NCBI RefSeq assembly: GCF_002214505.1
Contig: NZ_CP015103.1
Span: 1,364,001 to 1,428,000 of the forward strand
Direction of reading: 5' to 3'
DNA: 64,000 nt
Source: Thermococcus siculi
GTDB lineage: Archaea; Methanobacteriota_B; Thermococci; Thermococcales; Thermococcaceae
Part shown: one piece after another, positions 35,216 to 43,394 of the stretch
How positions within the stretch are numbered: the stretch's first letter is position 1
Layout: every line of letters starts with the position of its first letter
The notes under the pieces: generated by a model
What the model was told of the DNA's origin: nothing
Databases searched by the model: none
What the model saw: the letters and a program-made list of their open reading frames with translations, nothing else
Translations under genes and position numbers: made by a program

Positions 35216-36064
35216 TCACGGCCTTTCACCCTTTTCCATCTCCTCAATCCTCTTCTCGATGTCCTTGATGGTTTCGGTGAGCTCGTCAAGCCTCACGCTG
35301 ATCTCCCTGAGGGTCTCGCTGATTTCCCTCAGCAGTCCCTCTACAGATGGTTCGATTTTGGCAGGTGTTCCTGCACCTCCGATGTCTCCACCTTTCTCTC
35401 TTCCGTATGCCATTTCCTCCAATTCGTGCTGTTTGAGTATTGCCACCACATTTTCTCTGATTCGATCCACATCAATGCCGTATTTTTTGAGTACTGCGGC
35501 AGGATCGTTGGACATATATGCGCTGTGAAGGATGTTTGCCACTTCTTCTATACTTCTCCTTGCTGTCAGGGATGATGCTATCTCTGCTGCTGCCCGCATG
35601 GCGCCTATGATTTTTTTTGTATCCTCCTCATCCAGGGGCACCCCTCTTTTTTTTGCGAAGAGTATGAAATTTTTTGCGTGTTCCTCTGGGTTTTCCTTTA
35701 CTTCTTTGATAAATTCTTCAAAATCGGTGGGCACTATGCTTAGGAACTCTGCCAGTGCGCTGGACACTCTAGGATCTCCTTTGGCTATTTTAAGTGCTAT
35801 ATGATCGAAGAATACTGCCCATAGTTTGTATTTTGACGCAGTCTCCCATGTGACGGGACGCCTCCCTATAGCTGACCCGTAGAAGCCGATATTTTCTCTG
35901 TATTTTTCTGGGTGTTCCTCCGCGGAATGTTTTATCCCTAACGCTTGAAGAAGTTTTGCTGCTGTTTCCGACAGATCCTTTTTTTCGGCCCCCGCGTCGC
36001 TTCCACTTATCTTGCTTGAAATTTCGGCGTATTTGTCTGCATGTTTTCGGTCTATGGGGTACAT
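35216..36064 (-). CDS. AT-rich orphan protein, helical with C-terminal coiled coil
   Basis: 282 aa, function not recognised. Mostly helical: KLLQALGIKHSAEEHPEKY near the N-terminus, a central part (WAVFFDHIALKIAKGDPRVS; IIGAMRAAAEIASSL), a Gly-rich hinge (GGDIGGAGTP) and a heptad coiled coil (EGLLREISETLREISVRLDE) at the end. Base composition and codon use (many TTT/AAA/ATA codons) differ strongly from the GC-rich neighbours. Coding-strand A8 runs lie at 35618-35611 and 35654-35647 and A7 at 35985-35979. Start ATG 36064 follows GGTGG by about 5 nt; GTG 36073 is possible. Probably horizontally acquired. Confidence 0.6.
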   Translation of the reverse strand: MYPIDRKHADKYAEISSKISGSDAGAEKKDLSETAAKLLQALGIKHSAEEHPEKYRENIGFYGSAIGRRPVTWETASKYKLWAVFFDHIALKIAKGDPRVSSALAEFLSIVPTDFEEFIKEVKENPEEHAKNFILFAKKRGVPLDEEDTKKIIGAMRAAAEIASSLTARRSIEEVANILHSAYMSNDPAAVLKKYGIDVDRIRENVVAILKQHELEEMAYGREKGGDIGGAGTPAKIEPSVEGLLREISETLREISVRLDELTETIKDIEKRIEEMEKGERP

Positions 36065-36229
36065 CTCATCCACCCACCATATCCCGGCAGTTTAGCTCCG
36101 ATTTTACAGCATCTCATTTATTCCAAAAGCTGGGGGATTCCCCTCTCAGAAAAATACGCTTTAATTCCTAAAACGCTTTCGAAACGGGAATCCTGCAAAC
36201 CCCGAAAGCCTTAAAAGTATTCGCGTCAT

Positions 36230-36251
36230 AATTATTCCCATGAGAATAATT
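36230..36251. promoter_or_regulatory. Inverted repeat across the start codon of the plus-strand AAA ATPase
   Basis: AATTATTC-N6-GAATAATT, perfect 8-bp arms; the spacer CCATGA contains the ATG at 36240. TATA CCTTAAAAG is at 36208-36216, so the repeat covers the transcription start of a leaderless mRNA. Could be an operator, or a hairpin masking the start codon. Confidence 0.45.
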
Positions 36252-37496
36252 CGCAGAAGAATAGAACTCTCGAAGCTTGAGGGCGAAGGTTGGAAGATGC
36301 TCTACGGCAGGAGAAAGACGGGTAAGACCTTCTTGGTTAGAAACTTCCTTGACTACGACGAGTTCTTCTTCGTTGAGCGGGATGGGCTGGTGAGGGATCT
36401 AAAGGACGGCTCAACAATGACCCACCGGGAGTTCATGAGGCTCTTCCCGCGCCTCCTGAAGGGCGGTAAGGTGGTGGTTGACGAGTTCCACAGGTTGCCT
36501 CCTGGGTTCCTCGATGCCCTCCACGCGTACTCCGGGAGGGGAGAGCTCATCCTGATAACTTCAACCCTCTGGCTTGCGAAGAGGAAACTCCTCGGAACGG
36601 GAAGCCCGCTCATAGGGGTTGTGGAACCAGTGAGAATAGGCCTCATAGACGAGAGGGAAATCCTCGTGGAGCTTTCGAGGGAGGTAAAGGGAAGAGAGCT
36701 CATCGAGGCCGCAACGTACCTCCGCGAGCCCCTCCTGGTGCCCCTCTATCGCCCACCGCTGAGGGAGTTCCTTGCGGATTACCTGTCATCTTCCGGTCTT
36801 CTCATTGGCGAGCTTGTGGGGGAGACCTTCACCGAGGAGGAGAGGGAACTGACCGAAGTTTACAGGGCTCTCATGAAGGGCATCGCCGATGGAAAGGAGA
36901 CGAGCACGGAGCTTTCGTCCCTTCTCTACTCCCTTGGCCTTATAAGCAAGGACAACCCAGGGGTTCTGCAGAAGTACCTCACCACACTCACCGACATGGG
37001 CATCCTGAGAAAAATTCCCGTAACGGGGAAGAGGAGGAAGAAGTTCGCTTACAGGCACTCCTCCCCGCTCCTCGACCTGCACTTCTACCTTGAGGCCAAG
37101 TACGCCTACACGGAACTCGAAACCCCGCGGGAGTTTATAAGAAAGGCGATAGACGAAAAGCTCCCGAGGCACGTTGAGGGCTTCATCGAGAGGTTTCTGG
37201 CCAAGGCCTACGGTCTGAGGCCGGTGAAGATCGAACTGCCGGACCTTGAGCTGGACGTTGCCCTTCAAGGGTTCAAGAGGCTTGAGCTTGTCGGAGAGGT
37301 CAAGTGGAAGAAGGGAATAAAGGCCAGCGAAATCCGCAGGGTCGAGGAGAAGCTGAGCCGCTTCAAATGCAGGAGAGTTCTCGTCGTTCCGGACGAAGGG
37401 GCACTTGAAAGAAAGCCGAGGGGAATAGAAGTCCTAACGCCAGAGGAACTGCTGGAGATCGCTGAGGAGAGCCTTGAAACTTCATTGGCCGGATAG
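36240..37496 (+). CDS. AAA-type archaeal ATPase with C-terminal nuclease-like (DUF234) region
   Basis: 418 aa. The short N-terminal P-loop domain has Walker A YGRRKTGKTFLV (about 22-33) and Walker B GKVVVDEFHRLP (about 78-90). A winged-helix-like middle (about 205-260: LLYSLGLISKDNPGVLQKYL) and a C-terminal domain with a PD-(D/E)XK-like pattern (LDVALQG... ELVGEVKWKKG, about 335-358) follow. Same STAND/AAA class as the convergent neighbour; the family is common in archaeal accessory regions, function unclear. Leaderless start 24-32 nt from TATA. Ends overlap the neighbour by 15 nt. Confidence 0.85.
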   Translation: MRIIRRRIELSKLEGEGWKMLYGRRKTGKTFLVRNFLDYDEFFFVERDGLVRDLKDGSTMTHREFMRLFPRLLKGGKVVVDEFHRLPPGFLDALHAYSGRGELILITSTLWLAKRKLLGTGSPLIGVVEPVRIGLIDEREILVELSREVKGRELIEAATYLREPLLVPLYRPPLREFLADYLSSSGLLIGELVGETFTEEERELTEVYRALMKGIADGKETSTELSSLLYSLGLISKDNPGVLQKYLTTLTDMGILRKIPVTGKRRKKFAYRHSSPLLDLHFYLEAKYAYTELETPREFIRKAIDEKLPRHVEGFIERFLAKAYGLRPVKIELPDLELDVALQGFKRLELVGEVKWKKGIKASEIRRVEEKLSRFKCRRVLVVPDEGALERKPRGIEVLTPEELLEIAEESLETSLAG

Positions 37497-38858
37497 ACCC
37501 TTAAAATCCCCCAAGTCCCAGGCCAAAAAGCCCTCTCCTCTTAGCCTTTCCTTCCCCTTGACCTTTTTGACGACCAGCCCGTAATGCTTCTCCCAGCCGT
37601 CAAGCCCGACGAGCTCGGCCTTTCTCTCCAGGTCTCTCAAAATTCCCCGGGCTTCCCTATCTTTCAGCTCTGTCCACTTGACCTCAGCGAAGAGGGCCTT
37701 CTTCTCGCGCTCGTTCAAAGCAACGAGGTCGATCTCCTCGTTCTTATGCCACCAGCGACCGATTTTGGTGAACTTAAACTGGAGCTTTCCGCGTTTGTTC
37801 AGCTCAATCAGAAACTGCTTTGCTATCCCCTCAAAGGTTAAACCGAGGTACTCGTTGAAATCGTCCTTTATATTCTCCACGACGTCGAAGCCCATCTCTA
37901 TCTCGTCCCTCCGAGGGAAGGCGAAGCGGAACCAGAAGTTGAAGAGGGCATCGCTTATCCTGTAAACGCCCCGTCCCCTGCCGACCACGGGCTTCTCCTC
38001 GAGTATGTAGCCCATCTCCTCCAGGACGTTGAGGTACTTGCCGAGGCTCTTCGTCTCTATTCTGGCCTTATCCGCTATCTGGCCAAAGCGTGTGTAGCCG
38101 AGCGCTATCGCCCTCAGGATTGAGAAGTACCGAGAAACGTCCCTGAGTTCCTCCTTGAGAAGGTATTTTGGCTCGTCATAGTACTTCGCCCCCTTCGAGA
38201 GGAGTAGCTCTCTAATATTGTCCCAGAAGCCTCTATCTGGGTCGTAGTCAGCCCAGTACTGAGGGACGCCGCCGAAGATCGAATAGACCTTAACGGCCGT
38301 CTCAATGTCAACCGGGTGGAACTCAAGGGCATGGAAGAAGCCTATCTCGTCCACCTTCCAAGCTCCGGTTCTCCTACCATAGATTGGCGACTTTGCCGAC
38401 AGCATGCCCTCCATGAATGAAACGAGGGAACCGCAGAGGACGAGCATTATCTTCGTGCTGGAGAGATGCAAATCCCAGTACTTCTGGAGCGTGCTGAGGA
38501 AACCTTTATCAGCCCGAGTTAGGTACTGAACCTCATCAATCACCACAACGAGCCTCTTCTCGCCTTTTCCAGCCAGATATGTGAAAAACGCCCCCCAGCT
38601 CCTCATGGGATTTTCTCTCAAAAAAGGGTCTTTGAAGTAGTCGGCCAGCCTTAGGGAGAAATCCTCTAGGTTGGTCTCGTTCTCCTCTGCCAGGAGGTAT
38701 ATCCCGTCGGTCTCCTCAAGGAACTTCCGCAGGAGATATGTCTTCCCTATCCTTCTCCTGCCGTAGAGGATTATAAGCTCCGCATTCCCCGAGTTATAGC
38801 GCTCCCTTAGGAAGTTCAGCTCTGCCTCCCTATCAACAAACTTACTCGTGAGTATCAT
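37482..38858 (-). CDS. Archaeal ATPase (ATPase_2 / DUF234 family)
   Basis: 458 aa. N-terminal P-loop (ILYGRRRIGKTYLLRKF, about 30-46), Walker B RLVVVIDEVQYLTRAD (about 108-123), and sensor region KIMLVLCGSLVSFMEG. A winged-helix segment (about 255-300: TRFGQIADKARIETKSLGKYLNVLEE) and a C-terminal DUF234 domain with nuclease-like core (EIDLVALNEREKKALFAEVKW) follow. Leaderless: TATA GCTTATAAG is at about 38878-38886. A palindrome GAGTAT-C-ATACTC (38850-38862) spans the start codon. Confidence 0.9.
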   Translation of the reverse strand: MILTSKFVDREAELNFLRERYNSGNAELIILYGRRRIGKTYLLRKFLEETDGIYLLAEENETNLEDFSLRLADYFKDPFLRENPMRSWGAFFTYLAGKGEKRLVVVIDEVQYLTRADKGFLSTLQKYWDLHLSSTKIMLVLCGSLVSFMEGMLSAKSPIYGRRTGAWKVDEIGFFHALEFHPVDIETAVKVYSIFGGVPQYWADYDPDRGFWDNIRELLLSKGAKYYDEPKYLLKEELRDVSRYFSILRAIALGYTRFGQIADKARIETKSLGKYLNVLEEMGYILEEKPVVGRGRGVYRISDALFNFWFRFAFPRRDEIEMGFDVVENIKDDFNEYLGLTFEGIAKQFLIELNKRGKLQFKFTKIGRWWHKNEEIDLVALNEREKKALFAEVKWTELKDREARGILRDLERKAELVGLDGWEKHYGLVVKKVKGKERLRGEGFLAWDLGDFKGLSGQ

Positions 38859-38862
38859 ACTC
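38850..38862. promoter_or_regulatory. Palindrome across the start codon of the minus-strand ATPase
   Basis: GAGTAT-C-ATACTC, 6-bp arms with 1-bp spacer, containing the CAT (reverse ATG) at 38856-38858 and the predicted transcription start. Same placement as the repeat at 36230-36251 on the partner ATPase. Confidence 0.4.
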
Positions 38863-38998
38863 TTAAGTAGGCTTTTGGACTTATAAGCCTTTCGAAGTTC
38901 CCGATACTAATCTAATTTTGAAGCCTCATAATATGTCACAGGCTGGGATTGAATAAAAGACCTAAGCGGGGATGATGGCAGATAAATCCTTCCCAAAC

Positions 38999-39256
38999 TC
39001 ACTTCCCAAGCGACAGCTCCTTCGCCCTCACAACCACAGCAGTCTCAGGCACTTCAACCTCACCGCGCGTTATTATTAGTGCCCCTTCGTAGGTCGTCAT
39101 GGTCAGTTTGACCTTCTTGAATCCTCCCGTTTCGCCGACTATCACGAGGGGCCTCTCCTTAAGCTCAAGGAACTTCCTAAAGGTTTCAGGCTCGACGAAG
39201 ACCAGAACTCCCCCGGCTATAATGCGGTTGGCATCGACGGCCATCCCACAGCCCAT
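38999..39256 (-). CDS. Small conserved-looking protein, unknown
   Basis: 85 aa, beta-rich (GGVLVFVEPETFRKFLEL, RPLVIVGETGGFKKVKLTMTT, GALIITRGEVEVPETAVVV). No family recognised. ATG 39256 follows GGTGAT by 4 nt; a TTG at 39271 is less likely. May be a small barrel; divergent from the PIN toxin module. Confidence 0.6.
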   Translation of the reverse strand: MGCGMAVDANRIIAGGVLVFVEPETFRKFLELKERPLVIVGETGGFKKVKLTMTTYEGALIITRGEVEVPETAVVVRAKELSLGK

Positions 39257-39357
39257 CGATATCACCCTCAACCGGGATGTTCGTTACTTGGCAAAATTAG
39301 CCTTTCGGTGGGGAAAGTTTATTTATTCCCGCCTTGAATTTATCATGGGTGAAGCAG

Positions 39358-39534
39358 GTGGAGAAAACAGGATATGTGGCCCTCAACAGGGAGTGGCGGG
39401 TCAAAATGGACAAACTCAGGGCAAAGGCGAGGGCGAACCTTGATGATGTCCTTAAACGGGCTTTTGGCTCCATAAAGTTCGAGAAATCCTGGCGTGAGCT
39501 GGAGGCTGAGCTCTATGAGGAGCTTTCTAGTTGA
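39358..39534 (+). CDS. Putative antitoxin of a PIN toxin
   Basis: 58 aa, charged and helical (EWRVKMDKLRAKARANLDDVL, KSWRELEAELYEEL). No AbrB or RHH motif recognised. GTG 39358 follows GGGTGA; TATA TTTATTTA is at about 39318-39325. Overlaps the PIN gene by 20 nt, the usual toxin-antitoxin layout, so assignment rests on position. Confidence 0.6.
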   Translation: MEKTGYVALNREWRVKMDKLRAKARANLDDVLKRAFGSIKFEKSWRELEAELYEELSS

Positions 39535-39976
39535 TAGTAACGTGTTCATTGAAGCTCTCAAGGGCAACATAAGTGCAGAAGACCTTCTTTCAAGGCTGTT
39601 TCATTCAAACTGGCGTGTTTTCATAAACGACGTTGTTTTCAGCGAGGTCTTTTACCATTACCTCCGCATTAAGGTTGGCCCTTACTGGAAGGCCAAGAAG
39701 AAACCTGAACTCGTTAAATCTGCCGTGCAGGAGTTTGAGGAGGTTGTCCTGCCCCTCCTTGCAATCCCTGACTTTCTTGAGGTTAACTATGATGTGGCCA
39801 CAGTAGCTGTTAGGCTTTCTTCTGAGTACGGACTGCTACCTAACGATGCCCTTCTGCTTGCCACCGCGGAATACTATGGGGTGGAAGCTTTAGTATCCCT
39901 TGACTCAGACTTCTCGGATGCCTGTAAACGGGAGGGCGTATTGCTCATATCCTCCCCTAATGAATTGGAGGTATAA
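39515..39976 (+). CDS. PIN-domain toxin-like protein
   Basis: 153 aa PIN domain: FLVDSNVFIEAL (first Asp), FSEVFYHYLR (Glu), LLPNDALLLATAE (Asp) and LVSLDSDFSD (last Asps). Expected Mg2+-dependent RNase. ATG 39515 lies inside the end of the small upstream gene. More A/T-rich than the flanking pterin gene, which starts 3 nt later. Confidence 0.87.
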   Translation: MRSFLVDSNVFIEALKGNISAEDLLSRLFHSNWRVFINDVVFSEVFYHYLRIKVGPYWKAKKKPELVKSAVQEFEEVVLPLLAIPDFLEVNYDVATVAVRLSSEYGLLPNDALLLATAEYYGVEALVSLDSDFSDACKREGVLLISSPNELEV

Positions 39977-39978
39977 CC

Positions 39979-40326
39979 ATGAAATCCCGCATCATCGAGC
40001 GCTTCAAATTCGAGGCTGCACACGCCGTTATCATAAACGGGCAGGCGGAGGAGATACACGGCCACACCTTCCGCCTTGAGGTGGCCGTCGAGGGACCGCT
40101 GAAGGGCGGCTACGTCATGGACTTCCTTGAGCTGAGGGCGATAGTGGGGGAGATCGTTAAAAAGCTCGACCACAGGAACCTCAACGCACTCTTTGAGAAC
40201 CCGACCACGGAGAACGTTGCCCTCTGGATTGCGGATGAGATCAAAAGGAAGCTGCCGGAGGGGGTTAGGCTCCACCGCATCGTCCTGTGGGAAGGAAACG
40301 AGAACGGGGTGGAGTTCGAGTTTTAG
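39979..40326 (+). CDS. PTPS/QueD-superfamily (COG0720) pterin enzyme lacking the usual cysteine
   Basis: 115 aa T-fold protein. Zinc ligands are [19 protein letters not shown]; other conserved parts are [38 protein letters not shown] and VLWEGNENG. The catalytic Cys four residues before HGH in PTPS and QueD is Ala here, with Glu at the next two positions (AEEIHGH), as in PTPS-III/VI types. From memory, a P. furiosus COG0720 protein of this kind works as a dihydroneopterin aldolase in pterin biosynthesis; that is the likely role. Confidence 0.83.
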   Translation: MKSRIIERFKFEAAHAVIINGQAEEIHGHTFRLEVAVEGPLKGGYVMDFLELRAIVGEIVKKLDHRNLNALFENPTTENVALWIADEIKRKLPEGVRLHRIVLWEGNENGVEFEF

Positions 40327-40793
40327 GGCTTTCCGGCGTGGACTTCCTTCACGCTCTCCGTCATGACGGCCCCGTTGTGGCTATCGAAGGATATCTTGTC
40401 CGGGAGCGATACTTTAACAGGAACCGCCTTTCCCTTCTCCTCACTTGGCGACCAGTCTATTAAATCGCCTTCCTCGACTTCGAGGGTTTTGATAAGGCCA
40501 ACCGGTCCCTCGATGATGTATTTCGCCGCATTCTTTGGCGTGTAGAGGCGCCATTTTTTCGCCGTCTTAAAGTCCACAACCCTCCTCGCGGAGTCGAGCC
40601 AGATTACGTCGATGTCGCTCAGCATGAAGAACATATGAATTGAGGCGTTGGCCTTCGTTTCCGCCGGCAGGACGAAGACGAGGGCGTAGTTGACGTTCTT
40701 TGTGAGCATTAACCCTCTGAAGCGTTTGAAGAAAGTGTCCGCCATTCTGACGGGTCCGTGCCAGACTCTGCCCTTGGTCTCGTTGGTTATCAT
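40323..40793 (-). CDS. DUF192 family protein
   Basis: 156 aa with the DUF192 core: [67 protein letters not shown]. Widespread, function unproven; no signal peptide here. Convergent with the pterin enzyme (4-nt overlap). Confidence 0.88.
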   Translation of the reverse strand: MITNETKGRVWHGPVRMADTFFKRFRGLMLTKNVNYALVFVLPAETKANASIHMFFMLSDIDVIWLDSARRVVDFKTAKKWRLYTPKNAAKYIIEGPVGLIKTLEVEEGDLIDWSPSEEKGKAVPVKVSLPDKISFDSHNGAVMTESVKEVHAGKP

Positions 40794-40843
40794 GGTAGAG
40801 AATTAAGGATCCGGGTTGATAAGTTTTTGGGGAGGGAGAAAAA

Positions 40844-41404
40844 TCAGAACTCCCCTCTCCTGGCCTTCTCCCCCAGCTCGAAGCCCTTCTTCAATGCCCG
40901 AAGGTTTATCTCCTCCGTGCCCTTCGGAACCGCGTCGAGGACGGCCTTCTCTATAGCTTCTCTGCTCACCACCTCGGTCCAGGCGGTGAGTATTCCAATG
41001 GTCATTATGTTCATCGTGAGGCTTAGTCCGGTGGTTTCCTCGGCTATCTCCGTGAGCGGGAGGGCTATCACATTCAGCTTCTTCTCGAATTCGAGGTCGC
41101 GATGGGGAACCAGCTCATCCTCGATGATTACCTTGGCCCCCTCCTTGACGGTGTGGAGGTACTTGGAGTAAGCTTCCTGCGAGAAGAAGACCGCGTAGTC
41201 GGGCTGGAGGGTCTTGGGGTAGTCTATGGGTTCGTCGCTGATGACAACCTCTGCCTTGCTCGCACCTCCCCTGGACTCTGGACCATAGGCCTGAGTCTGC
41301 ACCGCGTAGAGGTTCTCGTAAACCGCTGCCGCCCTTCCGAGGATGACGCTGGCCAGGATAACTCCCTGGCCTCCGAAACCGCTGAAGAGGATTTCCTTCC
41401 TCAT
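40844..41404 (-). CDS. 2-oxoacid:ferredoxin oxidoreductase gamma subunit (second complex)
   Basis: 186 aa, PF01558 gamma subunit: ILFSGFGGQGVILASVILGRAA, QTQAYGPESRGGASKAEVVISDEPIDYP, AEETTGLSLTMNIMTIGIL. Last gene of a seven-subunit cluster; ATG overlaps the beta stop (ATGA). Forms an alpha-beta-gamma complex with the two preceding genes that oxidises a 2-oxoacid to its CoA ester with ferredoxin reduction; no dedicated delta ferredoxin accompanies it. Substrate not identified. Confidence 0.9.
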   Translation of the reverse strand: MRKEILFSGFGGQGVILASVILGRAAAVYENLYAVQTQAYGPESRGGASKAEVVISDEPIDYPKTLQPDYAVFFSQEAYSKYLHTVKEGAKVIIEDELVPHRDLEFEKKLNVIALPLTEIAEETTGLSLTMNIMTIGILTAWTEVVSREAIEKAVLDAVPKGTEEINLRALKKGFELGEKARRGEF

Positions 41405-42249
41405 TCCTCCCACCCCATCATCTTCTTGGCGCGTTTCTTATAGGCCTCGTACTCCCTGACGAGTCCGGGACGGTCTCTGTCCGCGAATTCACCGATCACT
41501 ATCTTCCCTTCCAGCTCTTCCGGCTTCATCTTCTTTGCCTTTGCCAGCGGGACGGTTATCTTCTGGTACCAGCGGAGAAGCTCCGGTGCCGTCTTCATCC
41601 TGTTCCTCCTTCCGAAGCTGACCGGGCACGGCGAGAGGAACTCGACGAGGGTGAAGCCTTCCTTCTGAAGCGCCTTCTTTATGCTGTTGATGCCCTGGAG
41701 GTAGTTGAAGACGCTCCATCTGGCGACGTAGTTCGCTCCGGCAGAAACCGCGAGGTCGGCTATGTCGAAGGGGTTCTCGAACTGGCCGTAGGGGGCGGTG
41801 GTTCCCTTAAGTCCCTTGAGGGCAGTTGGGGCCACCTGTCCGCCGGTCATTCCGTAGGTGAAGTTGTTGATGAGGATAACTGTGACGTCGAGGTTCCTCC
41901 TGATGGCGTGGATGAAGTGGTTTCCGCCTATGGCCGCCGCGTCGCCATCTCCCATGAAGGCGATTATCTTGAGGTTTGGGTTGGCGAGCTTCATGCCGGT
42001 TGCGAAAGCCAAAGCCCTCCCATGGGTCGTGTGCAGGCCGTCGAAGTTGACGAAGCCCGGAACGCGGGAGGAGCAACCTATTCCGCTGACCCAGACTATC
42101 TCGTCCTGGTTGAGGCCAAGGTCGTCTATGGCGCGGAGCGTGTACTGCAAAGCGGAGCCTATTCCACAGCCCGGACAGAATATCGTGGGCAACATGTCCT
42201 TTCTGAGGTACTTCTCGCGGATATCGTAAGCGGACTTCAGGTACATCAT
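41401..42249 (-). CDS. 2-oxoacid:ferredoxin oxidoreductase beta subunit (second complex)
   Basis: 282 aa TPP-binding beta subunit. CPGCGIGSALQYTL and GIGCSS supply cluster and TPP cysteines; the TPP motif is GDGDAAAIGGNHFIHAIRRN. HTTHGRALAFATGMK and NNFTYGMTGGQVAPT are family hallmarks. Overlaps its alpha subunit (ATGA). Paralogue of the subunit at 44571-45425. Confidence 0.92.
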   Translation of the reverse strand: MMYLKSAYDIREKYLRKDMLPTIFCPGCGIGSALQYTLRAIDDLGLNQDEIVWVSGIGCSSRVPGFVNFDGLHTTHGRALAFATGMKLANPNLKIIAFMGDGDAAAIGGNHFIHAIRRNLDVTVILINNFTYGMTGGQVAPTALKGLKGTTAPYGQFENPFDIADLAVSAGANYVARWSVFNYLQGINSIKKALQKEGFTLVEFLSPCPVSFGRRNRMKTAPELLRWYQKITVPLAKAKKMKPEELEGKIVIGEFADRDRPGLVREYEAYKKRAKKMMGWEE

Positions 42250-43394
42250 CCCACCACCCTTTCAACGATCTCCATCGGAGTGTGAACCTCGCCGCCTATC
42301 TTGGCTATCAGCTCCACCTCTGCCTTTCCGTTCGCCCCTTCCCTGACGAGGTGGTAGAGCTGCCCGAGGTTCATCTCCGGAACGTATATCTTCCTCACGC
42401 GCTCCGCAAGCTCTTCTATCATGTCAAAGTCGAAAGGCCATATCGTGTTGAGCTTGAGCAGTCCGGCCTTAACGCCCCTCTCGCGGAGTATCTTGACGGC
42501 CCTTATGGCCGAGCGCGAAACTATGCCCGTGCTTATTATCGCTATCTCGGCATCGTCAAGCTCATACGAGTCGTAGGTGATTATGTCGGCCTTGTTGTTC
42601 TCGATCTTGCCGATTATCCTCCTGATGAGCCTCTCGTGGACTTCGGCATCGACGGTCTTCGGATGACCATACTCGTCGTGTGTCAGACCGGTAACGTAGG
42701 TTCTGTAGCCCCTGCCGAAGATCGGCATCGGGGGAACTCCGTCGCCGTGGGGATCCCCAAAGGGAAGCCTGGCCTCCTCCTCGTTCCTCGGAAGCTTCCT
42801 CTCGATCAGCTCTATCTCCTCTGGCCTTGGAATGTAGACGCGCTCGCGCATGTGGGCTATCTCAGCATCCGTGAGCAGGACCACTGGCGTTCTGTACTTT
42901 TCCGCCAGGTTGAAGGCCCTTATGGTGAGGTCAAAGGCCTCCTGGACGGTCGACGGGGAGAGCACTATGAGGCTGTGGTCGCCGTGGGTTCCCCAGATGG
43001 CCTGCATTATGTCGCCTTGGGCAGCGAGGGTCGGCTGTCCCGTGCTCGGACCGCCGCGCTGGACGTCAACGACCACAACCGGCGTCTCGGTCATCACAGC
43101 GTAGCCGAGGTTTTCCTGCATGAGCGAGAAACCCGGGCCGCTCGTTGCGGTCATGGCCTTTGCCCCTGCCCAGGAGGCGCCGATGATGGCCGCCATGCTC
43201 GCCAGCTCGTCCTCCATCTGAATGCTGACGCCATCCACCAGGGGCATGTAGAGCGCCATAGCCTCGAATATCTCGCTGGCGGGAGTTATCGGGTAGCCGG
43301 CATAGAAGCGGCAGCCGGCCAATATAGCGGCCCTCGCTATCGCCTCGTCACCCTGAATGAAGTCCGATCTTCCAACGGGAAACGGGTATCTCAT
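42246..43394 (-). CDS. 2-oxoacid:ferredoxin oxidoreductase alpha subunit (second complex)
   Basis: 382 aa. YPITPASEIFEAMA, QMEDELASMAAIIGASWAGAK, TATSGPGFSLMQENLGYAVM and VDVQRGGPSTGQPTLAAQGD are the conserved pyrimidine-binding region; PFGDPHGDGVPPMPIFGRGY marks the KorA/VorA-type family. ATG overlaps the upstream gamma stop (ATGA). Paralogue of the subunit at 45425-46615. Confidence 0.92.
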   Translation of the reverse strand: MRYPFPVGRSDFIQGDEAIARAAILAGCRFYAGYPITPASEIFEAMALYMPLVDGVSIQMEDELASMAAIIGASWAGAKAMTATSGPGFSLMQENLGYAVMTETPVVVVDVQRGGPSTGQPTLAAQGDIMQAIWGTHGDHSLIVLSPSTVQEAFDLTIRAFNLAEKYRTPVVLLTDAEIAHMRERVYIPRPEEIELIERKLPRNEEEARLPFGDPHGDGVPPMPIFGRGYRTYVTGLTHDEYGHPKTVDAEVHERLIRRIIGKIENNKADIITYDSYELDDAEIAIISTGIVSRSAIRAVKILRERGVKAGLLKLNTIWPFDFDMIEELAERVRKIYVPEMNLGQLYHLVREGANGKAEVELIAKIGGEVHTPMEIVERVVG

